32,334 nucleotides of DNA from Globisporangium splendens (Eukaryota > Oomycota > Peronosporomycetes > Pythiales > Pythiaceae): the NCBI GenBank assembly GCA_006386115.1, contig VFIW01000187.1:1-32334 (forward strand), in the 5' to 3' direction. Positions 22,501 through 32,334 of the stretch are shown here, in pieces (within the stretch, counting starts at the first letter, position 1; the number at the start of each line of letters is the position of its first letter). Both the position numbers and the translations under genes were made by a program. The notes beneath the pieces are model-generated. The model was not told the DNA's origin, made no database searches, and saw nothing but the letters and a program-made list of their open reading frames with translations.

Positions 22501-25500
22501 AGCACGGCCACTATGGCGCGATCTAGAGGCGACGCAGCCATAAACGACGACGATTCAAGATACAGTCCGGCGCCTTTATCGGCAGCGCAGGCTGATACAC
22601 TCACGTCATCGTGCAACACACACGCGTTCACGAGGTATACACCGCCACCAACTCCATTCACAGACGCACACGCTATCACGTCCACGTCGCGCAATGTCAA
22701 TGTGCCGTCGCCAGCGTGGACTCCACCGCCACCAATCTTTGCAGTGCACGAGTTGATTAATATCTCCTTCAGAGTGGTGCTGCCCGACGAGACCACTCCT
22801 CCTCCATGCACAGCATCATTGAGTGCCAATGTGAGTGTGCCGTCGATCGTTGACGCGAGCGCGAAAAGTCCACCTCCACTGACTGCCGTGTTGTTGGTTG
22901 CTGTTATTGACGTGATTGAGAGCGTCGACGAACTTGCGAACAGACCGCCACCGCTGTTTTTCGCTTCGTTGCTCACGATCTCGACATTCAAAATGCGTGT
23001 TTGAGTTGCGTCAAGGACGGCAACGCCACCTCCACGCGACGCCACGCACTTGGAGATTGTAAAGCCACTCAACGTGGGTTGCGCGCCACCAAGAAATACT
23101 CCGCCTCCGGCTATCGTCGCACTGTTTTCTTCCACCCTCGTGTTAACGCCTGCAAAAGAGCTAGTGTCGATGTACACTCCAGCACCGTTCGAGCCCTTGT
23201 TCAAGCGAAGAGCGGAGTCGACAATGTCGACTGCGCTGCGGTCGCTCAGGTAAATCCCGCCTCCACTTTCAGCCGAGCAGCCTTCGAGCCATAGTGCTGT
23301 GAGACGATTGGATCCGTGTCGAAGCGCCATGCATCCACCTGCAGTCGTTGCCGAGCACGACATCACCACGAGGCCACGGATTTGAGCACTTGACCATTCG
23401 CCATACACACCGCCACCTAGAGCTACATGCAACACGAGGTTAGCTCGAGAAGAGGAAATTGATTCGACACAATAAGAAAGGGAGGCTGCGGACGTACTCG
23501 CTTTGTTGCGTGAAAGGATCGAGTCAGTATCGAAGACGATACTTTCATTGGTCGTAACGAACATGCCACCACCATTCCGCAATGCCTCATTGCCTTCGAC
23601 CGACGACTTTGCCGACGCCAATGCAGCTTTCCGGAGAAGCGTTGTGCAGTGTTTTCGTGAACGTCGCACTGTGTCATCACGACACTTGCGTCTTCGGCGG
23701 CCAGTCCGCCTCCAACCTGGGCTGAATTTTTACGCGCTGTAAGCAACGTGGCGTCAATCGTGCCCGTGAAAAGCATGCCGCCACCTCGCGCATCTGCCTC
23801 GATCGTGGTTGTTGTTCCTGCGCCAAGCAAGGTGGTCGTTCTCGTCGTGTACAACCCGGCACCGTCAGTCGCGCGGCATGCAAGGATCTGAGAATCCTCT
23901 ACAGTCATCGCCACTGTGTCGGCAAATACACCGCCACCGTGTTGCGTCGCGCTGCAGTTCTTAAGTATCGTGCCTCGCAGGGTGACGTCAGATTGGGTGG
24001 CGTACAGGCATCCACCACGTTGGTGCGCGAGTGCGTTCAAGATGCGCATGCCATCTAAAACGGTATGGCTGGAAACCAATTTCACGGCTGCACCGTCCGT
24101 AGTGGCAACAGTGTTGCGGACCTCAAAATCGACGAGCTCCACGCTTGCACTTGAAATTGTGATTCCATTTAAAGCGCTCGCACAATCCAACACCGTGACG
24201 GACGGACCACGAAGACCTCGAAGGATGACATCTTTGTTCGCACGCAAACCGCAATTCCGAGTCCCAGCGTACACACCAGGGTAGAGCAGCACTATTTGGC
24301 CCGTTGTCGCGATTTCGATCGCACGAGAAAGCGTCGCCACGGCTTTCGGGGAAGTTCCGGTATCCGATGTGTCCACGAGTTCGCCGGTGCCCTGGGTGTC
24401 ATTCCCGTATGGACTGACGACGATCACCTTGGTCGGCTCTTGACAGATCCGATCGCACGGCGCATCTTTGGTGCAGGTCGTGAGGTCGCGTGGACACACC
24501 ACTTGGTTACTGCAATCTTCGCCGATGAATCCGCTCAAGCATGTACAAAAGCCGTCGCGACATGCGCCGTTGTCCGAGCAAATTGCTGGTTCGGGGCACG
24601 GGATCGTCGCGCTCGCAACTGCACTAGCCTCAAGTTCATAGGTCATGAGGAATCCTGAGTGTGTGACACTGACATCCGAGGTAAACGTGATCACGAGGGA
24701 TTGCACGTCGTTCTCCGTTGCGAACACGAACGCGCCGTCACGGCGGCATCCGCCTTCCCACAGTGGCGCTGTCTCGCCCTTTACGTTGAGGGTATTGATC
24801 ACAACCTTGCCATGGTCGCATTCGAGCCAAAACGACGTAATCTATCGCCACGGCGACACAACAAACGAACATCAAAAGTTAGTCAGATCTCCAAGAAATA
24901 GGATTCACACACAGAAAGACTCGTACGTTCAAGATGACCCCCGTTGGAGCAGCAGGAGTAATCTGTCACTGGCGCCTGAGCTGGTTCGCGTAGTTTTGAA
25001 GTCGAATGAATCCCTTTACGCCCATGCATTCAAATGCGTCCAATGGAGCAGACGCGCTGGCGGCAAATATCGTCGCTTCGCTGGCAATCGAAAGGGTGCC
25101 ATCAGCGTTTCGCACACGGAGTGTGCACACGTGCGTATTGCCAGCTACGATCGAATTGTCTTCAGCGTAGACGTCCGCATCCGAGTACACCAGCTCAGTG
25201 CCATCTCGATACAGAAAGTATTCTTCCGCGTCCTGCACAGTGGCCCAATAGAGCGATACAGTGGCGCGGGACACTGCGAACAATAAAACGAGAGATAACA
25301 ACATTTACCGTGAGTCTCGACAAGTAGAGCATCGCGAGCGAGGGCACGGATCATAGACGCAGAACCCTGCAAGGAATACTCAAATTTCATACCGCATCCG
25401 ATCACTGGCGGCTGAGGCTGGCCCTCGTACAGCGGCGTCATAAAATAGACGCGCTTACTCGAAATTCCCAAGTCGTCGTCAACAGTTTTCGCAGTCTGTC

Positions 25501-28500
25501 GGCATGCCAATGCGTGTTAGCGACGCAGATAGAGGGTACGAGAGAGAGAGAGAGAGAAAGCAATTTTGTCTGGACTTACAATGGTGGCGTAGTATTCCAC
25601 ATTGGGCAATAGTTTCTCCACCGTTGCGTTGAGCGTCGTGATCGGGACACTCGCTGTCGCAACATCCGCCGGATTGTTGACCTCGACGACCTCGATTTCG
25701 TACGTTTCGCCGTAGTTGCCACCAAAATCGATGCACGCGTCCCACTCCAGGAGCACAGTCGTGTTTGTGACACTCACGGCACGCGGATCTTGTGGCGCCT
25801 GCGGTTGCGTGACCAGACTAGTCGTGAACACGACGGGTTCACTCGGTCGTGACGCGCCAACCGAGTTGTACGCCGTCAGCACCACGGTATACTCGACCAG
25901 GGACTGGAGATCGCCTATCGTGCAAGAGTGTATCAACCCTTCGCATCGTCCGACAATGTCGCCATCTGTTGTAGTTACAATAAGCGTGTAGGACGTCAAA
26001 GGCACGCCGCCTGTATCCACCGGATCATACCACGCGAGAGACAAGGAGCCGCCCGTGATGACACGTGCGCTCGGGGATGCTGGTTGCTCTGGGGGTTCGA
26101 CTTCCAAAGTGAGTCCTGAAATGCTGCCGGTCGAGTCACTGCTACCGGCTTCGTTCGCCACTTTCAGCGAAAATGTGTACGACGTCGTTGGGATCAGTCC
26201 ACCTACTTGAATGGTGATGAGGGATTCATCCGGCGAGACCAAGCGTCGATTAGTCCGTGCAGCCGACGCGGTGGACGTAGATGGCTGCCCCACGACACGA
26301 ACAGCGGATGGTGCTACGCGCACACCATTTGCGTAGATCTCAAATGAAAGACTCGCAATGTCGACGCCACCTGTATCTTTCGGCGCGGTAATCTCGAGCG
26401 TCGCAGCACCTCCAGATACCTCTCTGACCGCAATCGGCGTTGGCTCCGATGGCACCGAGATGCCACCCGTCCGAAGCACGGTGGCGACACCATCCAATCC
26501 TTGTCCAAGCTCATTCACAGCATACACTGTGAAGGTGTATTCCTTGCTAGCGAACAGGCCACCAAATGCAACTATAGGGTCCACAACCTGGACCTCGCGA
26601 TTGTCGCCACTGACAACATAGTGGGTGACGTCTTCGCCGCCGTTGTCACTTGGTGGCTTCCACGAAAACTGGATCATACCGCCCGACGCTGCCAGTTGGG
26701 TTACCTCTCCTACCGGACCAGGGACCGAGATAAATGTCGTGTTTAGCGTCACAACCGAAGAATTCTCCGAGTACCCGACCTCGTTTAGGACTGACATCAT
26801 AAACAAATACGGCTTTTCACTGTCAAGCTTGGTTTTCCAAAAGTACGTCCCCGTCGAATTGTACACAAGCTCCCATATCGGCGATTTTACTCGGGAGCTC
26901 ATGTACACTTGATAGAAGACATCACCGTCACTGCCGACGTCAACAGGAGCCTTCCATTCGACACGAATGCTGCCGCCGGTCGCGCCAGACTGATACAAAT
27001 CTTTGACTCGATTTGGAAGCGTCGGTGGTGTTGTCGTGAACACAGTTGGCTGGTCAAACCGTGGAACCGCGACCGAGCACCCCGAGACATCGTTTAATGG
27101 GACATACACGAAGCGGTAGTCCGTGTCTGGAGCCAACCCACCCAATTCCACTGTGACCTCCAGCTGAAACGTACTATACGACACATAGTCGTAAAACCCA
27201 CCAATCACCTACCACAAAGGATAGCCCAGGTCAGCAAAATGCTGTTCATATTGGTAGATTTGCAAAATCCGGTACAAACCGTTTGCTCATTCAGGTAGAG
27301 ATCAAATCCGTTGAGTCGCAAACCACCTACGCGTTCATTTCCGCATACAAACACACCATACACGTGAGTGCTGCATGCTCGTGTCATTTTGACTCCGAAG
27401 TAGTTTGAGACATCAAGAAAGCTACCTGTATCGTTTGGCGAAAAGATACGAATGTTGAGTGCTCCGCCGGTTGCATACGACAGGATCGGTTCAGGAGGCA
27501 GACCAGGTCGAGTCGGCAGCTGAGTGGTAATGTTCACAACGTTGCTGATGTTCCCTCGGACCTGCAAATCGAACTCGCTCTCAGAATCCAAGGTCGTTGT
27601 GCTCATATTTCCAGCAGTCACACCGTTGCCTCTGAGCAACACCGTCTCAGGGGCTGCTGCAAGCACTTGATCGGCTTGAAAGAGATAGCCCTGGATCATA
27701 ATCAAACACAGGAAAAGTAACAAAACATCGACGACGAACGAGACAATTAAATCGCATAATCCAGAGCAAAGTCGTCACAATCGTGCCAGCATCGTAGTTA
27801 CCCCAAAATCGAAAAACGCGCCTGAGTTGAGCAGACCCGACAAATTCGTTGACGTCGATATGCTCGCATTATCGTCCGCGAGGAATCCTGCTGCGGACGG
27901 CTCGAGATCGCCATCGAGCAGCGTCACACCTACAAAGTCATACTTGGTGTTTGCCGCCAAACTGTACAGCATGGCTTCGTTGTTCTCCATGATATAGTAG
28001 AAAGCTTGCTGGAATCGTTCGTCGCGACCTGATTGGCGATAATAAAACACATAGTCGAGCTGTTCATGGCCACCTACATTGCAAAAACACGGAAACATAC
28101 ATAATCATTTTTCATAACATTTTCTTTGCAAGAGATGCACATGTCTAGAGTAACCAGATGCAATCAAACCTGTGTCAATGGGGAGATCCCATTTGATATA
28201 GATGGCGCCTCCCGTCGACGAGATCGACTTGTCTCGCAGTCGTGGCGGTCCGGGTTGCGAAAGCACGCCGCTCGAAATGGTGAACACGTCAGATATTTCT
28301 CCAACGCCAACCAAATTTACAGCCTGTCCCGGCGTATTCATTCAGGTCAGTATTTTCGCCAACAGCACCCGGAACTTTGCGAATCGGCGCTTTTCCAGTT
28401 CAATATGGTATCCACCACGATTTCTCCTCCAGACGTCGTAGACGGAACGAAGGTGAAGTTCATCGCAGCTTCCACCTTGATACTGACGTACACAGCTGAT

Positions 28501-31500
28501 TCGTTGTACTCTTGTGGAATGATGCGCTCTCTATGCACATAGAAATCCCCCACTCGTTGCCCATCTGCTTTCTGCCAAATCAAGTACAGACTAGTGATTT
28601 GCGGCAACGAATCCACTCGAGCTTTTGTAAACAGTAGCGCCGCGAAGTCGTCGACCGCGTGCATTTGATTCACCTGCTCAAACGCGTACATGGCGCGCAA
28701 TCCTCGACGAGCAAGTTCACAAAAGTGGTACTCGACTACAGAGATAGAAGAGCTCGAAAATGTGGACCATTCCGTATCTGCCACGGAGTTTCCCGCAAAA
28801 GTCGACACAGTGAGCTGAATGGGAACGCTGGTGGCGATATCCGTGACTTGAGTCATCTTGACTTCAAGCGGCAGTTGAAGGAGAGTCGCTGAGAATTCGT
28901 CCCACAGCACAACCGTGCACCCCTGCACACTATCTATCCCGGCGTCTTCCTCGCCTGTCGAGTTTGCTGTGACCGGCATTTTATTGGAGCAATTCGCAAT
29001 GGCCAACTCGATGCGCACTCCTTGAATTGGAGAGATGATATCACCCTGGATCTGTAGGATGATGCTGGCACCAACAGCTACGTTCGTCGAACCCATAGGC
29101 ACGATTTGCAAGCTGGGGGTGTTCATGAGTAGCTGGATGCTCCACACGACAGAAATCGTCACAACATATGCAACAAAGTCAGTGCCATTGGGCTTCACCT
29201 TCACTTCCAGCACCACCACTAATTCTCGAACGGCTCTTTCCTCGCCTCTTAACAGCTCTACTGATTCATTGCAAGGCTGGACAAGCCTCATTTGATCCGC
29301 AGAACTGAGAATGCCGTCCGAGTCGGATTCTAGAAATCGTACGCTTGGGTTTTGATCAAACGTCACCAGTTTTGACTCACATGACGATGATGCAAAACCA
29401 TCAAGAGCCCCCAAAAGTTTCATGTAGTTAATTAACAGCGACTGATTTTGACGAGAAGACATTTGGACTGGCCAAAGGTCAAGAGTTGACGGAGGGGCTG
29501 CCGCACTGATCGAAAATTGGGGTCGTTGAAGTCTTCAGCCAGTAATCGCCGATGGATTTGCTTCAAGGGCTCGTCTTCAAGCATCTGCTGCTCCACTTCA
29601 TAAAGAGATGGGGTAGGCTCCACTCCGATGATATTCACGATTATCTGTCGGGAGAATGAGACGACTTCCTTCTTCCACTTGACACCAACTTTTATCTCCA
29701 GCGATTCTTGGCCGATGAAATTTGGCTCCGTATGCACAATTAGCATTGGCTCTAGGTCAAATAATCGCCACACCGTGTGGTGAAAATCACCTACAACGCT
29801 TTGCAGAGAAGATACACCTTCCATCGCCGCTTCACGGAACGGGGTTTCAACCTTCCAAATCACTTCCACGGACCATATCACTGGATCTTCGTCACCCCAT
29901 TGCAACTCTTTGATATCACCAAGTGTGTCCTCTAGCGAAAACTGGAAAGACTCGCCCTTTGCAGTGTCAATGTACAACTCCGGAAACTCCATAGCCTGGC
30001 TCTGAATTTTGGGAGTCCTTGAGCTTTGAGCGACGGATTGAGGCTGCGCGGTCAATTCAAGACGTCTGTTCGCAATGTCATGCGTGAACTGCGTGGACAC
30101 CAAATCGATTGCGGTGAGCCGTCGAAAATATTGATTACTCGTCATCGTCACAGTCACAATGGATTCTTGTTCATCCTCCTTCAGGAACAGGAGGCTTGGA
30201 GACGACGCTACGCTCAAGTCGTTGTGATAGCCGCACAGCGCAGTTGTACTAAACGAACATTGTTGCACACGGTCGTCTACTCCATCAAGACGAGAGTGAA
30301 GGTTAGACGGCTTTACAGCAGGCTCATAGGTACCGATAGTTAGAAAACGCCAGGACATGTCTTGTTACCTTTGACGAAGGTGTTGATCGGCACAAAGGAA
30401 AGCGCTGTGACCCCGTTGCTGGCGGTGGGGGTAATAAAATCAACGCTTCCCGACGATACAGCAAATATTTGAGGCTGTTCATCATTCAGCTGTACTTGAA
30501 GTTCCGATAACCGCCAAGGATCTTGGGAAATACCTTCAATCTACACCCATCGGACGTAAACAGTTGTGTTTGTATATGGAGCACATGAAAGAAACAAGGC
30601 GATTCTCACCTTTATCAGTCCGATGTCGATTCTCCTTGGCACGATGACGTCAGACACGACCATGGATTGAGCAGATGTGCTTCCAGACACGAAGCCGTTG
30701 AAGATGCGTTGCTGTTCGCGGTTGTATAGGGTGACTCGAAAGCTGCTCATCATTGCAAACCCTCGTAGAGGCAGGAACGAGAGCTTTACAACTGCAGACA
30801 ACACAGAAGCACATTAGAACGGACTCTCGGTGCACTCGGGAACAGCAATTCGCCAGTGCCTTACCGTTGCACATATCCCATGTCGTGTCTGGGCCGTCCA
30901 CTAAGCAGGAAGATGAGGGATTGATCGCGCAGCCGAAAGCACCACCTGAGTGCTTTTGATAGCAAATTGCAGATGCATTGGTGTCAGGGAAGAACGTCGG
31001 TTGACATTCACAACCAGATCTTGACACGTAGTTCAGTCTGCTCTGCACTTGGATGACATCGGTTGGCGCAAGAGTCTCCTCTTTTGCTGCATCGCGCAGC
31101 AAATAGCAGGTATTGTCTCGAAAGGAGCATCCAGTACACTGGTGGGTGAAATGACATTCTTCACAGCACGTCGTATTGCTGTTCGAGATGCCAGTGGACA
31201 AGACTGGGCTGTCATAGTAGCCATCGGAAACGCAACGATCAGATGGAGCCAGCAGAATACCCATTGCCGTGACGCACTCGAACGACTCGAAATTGATGCG
31301 TGCTATCCGATTCGAAAGTGCGTCGACACCAAGCGAAAAGAGCTTCACATCATTGACAATGCTGGCAGCGGTTCAATCAGAAGAAGGCAAGAGTGTTAGT
31401 TCATGCCTTTATTGTGAAAAGCAAACTCACCAATGCCATCACCCGAAAATACTTGCATGTTCCATCGTTCCCACTCAAACTGAACCGTCAACTGAAACGC

Positions 31501-32217
31501 TTCGTCGTCGCTCAAAACAATCAGCTCGCTTGAGGCGATGGTGACCTCCTCGCCAACGTTCGCTGCTGTATTTCGCACAAAAGCCCGCCGGTTCTTGCGA
31601 TCGAACACTAGCGAGTGATTTGAATCAGTGCCAACTGGAAACGCAACCACAACGGTGTAGTTTGGTTGGCGCATCCAGCGCCCTCGCGTGTAAAACGCGG
31701 AGCCAACTTCCAGTTGCTGCGGCATCACAAGGGGTTCCCCGCCAGATATAACGCGCGCAACGGCACTTTCGTTCAACTTCACGTCGCTCGCAGTCACGGC
31801 AGCCGCACTTTGCTGTCCACGTAATCGGCGATATGGATTTTCCGTCGAATACTTCTCCTTCACCGCACAGCACTTTCCCCTGTCTTGAATCGGGCAGATC
31901 CACGCGACAGCAGGTTCACAGTCAGCATCTTGATCCAAAACTGCAAACGGCTGATGGTAATGGGCATACTGCAGTCGACTCTCCGTCGACATCGCAGAAC
32001 ACTGCGCACATGGATTCTCCTCTGTCGTCGCGTCGACCGGTTCTCTGTAGCAGTTGGCGTAGCTCTGTGCGACGCTTTCAAACACGCACGTGGTCGAATT
32101 CTGTCTCGTCTCGACCGCCACAGTCGCATCCAGCGCCACTAATAACAGCGACACGACGAAGAAGGCGGCTGCTGCTGCTGTGCGCATGCGCCGGTGCGGG
32201 GCGGGGTCCGGGGTCAT
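16008..32217 (-). CDS. Giant multidomain surface protein: FN3, EGF, Pmp beta-helix, polytopic membrane tail
   Basis: One minus-strand gene of about 28 exons and about 4,660 codons. The start is at 32217 or 32187; residues after MRTAAAAAFF form a signal peptide. Order: cysteine-rich N-region; PAN-like CCEEC segment; beta-rich modules; fibronectin III series; CUB-like and EGF-like modules; about 42 GGG-type beta-helix repeats; cysteine collar; multi-pass membrane region reminiscent of TRP-like tails; acidic cytosolic end. The product would be a large cell-surface adhesin or sensor; ligand and activity are unknown. Phases close at nearly all junctions. Three places do not close cleanly (exon 1/2, about 23,660, and the 35-nt exon at 19436-19470), and there are in-frame stops at 18485, 16515 and 16287. 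It may therefore be a truncated or decaying gene, or carry assembly errors. Splitting it into two genes is less likely because no signal peptide or promoter-like gap occurs inside. Confidence 0.75.
20000..24350 (-). other. Pmp-like right-handed beta-helix, about 42 GGG repeats
   Basis: The region starts with VVSPYGNDTQGTG and a VYAGTRN..VILRGLRG strand pair typical of pectate-lyase-like parallel beta-helices. A repeat of 22-28 residues follows, with core GG[GA]-hydrophobic-[YF] and a preceding N-x-A (NNTAVSGGGLF, SNEAKNSGGGLF, ENSATIAGGGVF). I count about 42 cores over five exons, with one longer irregular stretch near 22000. The pattern resembles chlamydial polymorphic outer-membrane protein (Pmp) repeats, which also occur in stramenopile surface proteins. 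Such helices are stiff adhesive rods. Confidence 0.85.
24350..24962 (-). other. CUB-like and EGF-like modules
   Basis: The CUB-like segment runs from GVILNITSFWLECDHG to VITFTSDVSVTHSGFLMTYE, with the typical F-x-SD-x(5,6)-GF-x-x-x-Y end. Directly after it, CPEPAICSDNGACRDGFCTC with GFIGEDC is an EGF-like repeat with six cysteines. A further CPRDLTTCTKDAPCDRICQ stretch leads into the beta-helix. Both modules usually mediate extracellular binding. Confidence 0.7.
25020..28419 (-). other. Fibronectin type III series
   Basis: At least eight FN3-like modules, recognised by PGPP-type linkers, GG-x-W-x-PP-x-D-x-GG B/C strands (SWKPPSDNGGEDV, AWYDPVDTGGVPL, KWDLPIDTGG) and Y-x-F-x-V-x-A-x-N F strands (YTFTVYAVNELGQG, YTFSLKVANEAGSS, YTVVLTAYNSVGAS). 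Exon 11 (27208-25580) alone holds about five. The introns at 28169, 27425 and 27279 cut modules inside, two of them after the same DTG position. FN3 arrays act as spacers and protein-binding stalks outside the cell. Confidence 0.85.
25541..25557. repeat. (AG)n microsatellite in an intron
   Basis: A 17-nt AG run lies inside the intron at 25579-25496 of the giant gene. On the coding strand it reads CT, so it forms part of the pyrimidine-rich interior. Confidence 0.85.
29507..32217 (-). other. Giant protein N-terminal region: signal peptide, Cys-rich and beta-rich modules
   Basis: The signal peptide is followed by paired cysteines (CAQC, CCAVK) and a beta-rich segment with VQFEWERWNMQVF that could be a LamG or concanavalin-like fold. 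Exon 2 carries a cysteine cluster (CCEECHFTHQCTGC..CYLL) like a PAN or apple module, then GCECQPTFFPD. Exons 3-5 are beta-rich with LxF strands and no motif I can name; a carbohydrate- or membrane-binding module is possible. Confidence 0.5.
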
Positions 32218-32271
32218 GAGCGCTTCCTTACTGCGTGCGGAAAGCGCGAGTGGCGTCAATTCTGCATTCGT

Positions 32272-32289
32272 GCGCGCGGAATGGCTTCG
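32272..32289 (-). promoter_or_regulatory. Possible Inr-like site for the giant gene
   Basis: On the minus strand AAGCCATTCCGCGCG shares CATTYY with the oomycete initiator, about 60-70 nt before the ATG at 32217. The 3' half of the consensus does not match. Confidence 0.25.
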
Positions 32290-32334
32290 GGTTTCCGTAT
32301 AGAAAGGATACCCACGCCCCTTCAACTCTGTGGG

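Larger units (their letters stand above)
16008..32217 (-). other. Exon model of the giant gene
   Basis: Exons in transcript order, high to low coordinate: 32217-31431, 31361-30865, 30791-30610, 30540-30369, 30279-29507, 29441-28419, 28323-28170, 28073-27802, 27690-27426, 27326-27280, 27208-25580, 25495-25309, 25273-25020, 24962-24927, 24841-23498, 23422-21956, 21888-21124, 21035-20847, 20765-19565, 19470-19436, 19329-18996, 18893-18752, 18666-18179, 18067-18006, 17931-17012, 16937-16905, 16824-16704, 16617-16008. Less certain donors: GTGCGG at 29506, GTGGTG at 28418, GTTTGT at 27279, GTTATT at 18751. The exon at 24841-23498 may be split by an intron at 23662-23607 (GTTCAC..AAAG), which would restore the frame. 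Exon 1/2 closes in phase only with a weaker donor upstream of 31431 or with one extra base. Confidence 0.6.

Noticed and set aside
20000..24350. DNA-level tandem repeat or CRISPR-like array
   Set aside because: The periodicity exists only at protein level (GGG cores every 22-28 residues); the DNA units are strongly diverged and lie in spliced coding exons.
27205..27290. Frameshift near 27,280 in the FN3 region
   Set aside because: A 71-nt intron (GTTTGT donor, CTGAC branch, GGTAG acceptor) joins the two frames in phase and gives a normal FN3 module.
28323..28419. Frameshift near 28,400
   Set aside because: A 95-nt intron (GTGGTG..GACAG with CTGAC) closes the phase and yields a strand pair like the neighbouring FN3 modules.

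Overview
The window looks like nuclear DNA of an oomycete (Peronosporales/Pythiales-type stramenopile). The evidence is compact spacing, GC-rich codons, short introns (mostly 57-110 nt, GTRNGN..CTRAC..YAG), and several protein types common in oomycetes: a TauE-like exporter, a CH-domain myosin, a GPR180-like receptor, and a giant ectodomain with Pmp-like GGG repeats joined to a polytopic membrane tail. I cannot name the species. No tRNA, rRNA, transposon, prophage or CRISPR array was seen.

Layout, left to right: (1) 1-1258, minus, TauE/SafE-family membrane protein, cut by the window edge at its 3' end; (2) 2452-7090, minus, a 1,521-residue unconventional myosin with an N-terminal CH domain and a long disordered linker carrying a repeated short motif; (3) 8813-10449, plus, a GPR180/TMEM145-like seven-helix protein in four exons; (4) 10666-14074, minus, an eight-exon gene whose product resembles FAAP100 of the Fanconi anaemia core complex; (5) 14470-15863, plus, an F-box-like plus DUSP-domain protein; (6) 16008-32217, minus, one giant gene of about 28 exons (about 4,660 codons) filling the right half. 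It encodes a signal peptide, cysteine-rich N-terminal region, fibronectin III series, CUB-like and EGF-like modules, about 42 Pmp-like beta-helix repeats, a cysteine-rich collar and a multi-pass membrane region.

Genes 2/3 and 4/5 are divergent pairs. Genes 3/4 and 5/6 are convergent pairs only 216 and 144 bp apart. The 395-bp divergent promoter between 4 and 5 holds three diverged copies of a roughly 40-bp element. The 1.7-kb divergent spacer between 2 and 3 holds a cluster of CCAAT boxes, two of them in a perfect 10-bp inverted repeat.

The most striking observation is in the giant gene. The 12 kb encoding the ectodomain is open with almost all intron phases closing. The 3.5 kb encoding the collar and membrane part contains a 35-nt microexon one base short of closing the frame and three in-frame stop codons (18485-18487, 16515-16517, 16287-16289), although coding character and splice sites continue past each. 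This is either a real conversion of a membrane receptor into a secreted ectodomain with a decaying tail, or local assembly error. No shared pathway links all six genes; they look like ordinary housekeeping and surface genes placed side by side.
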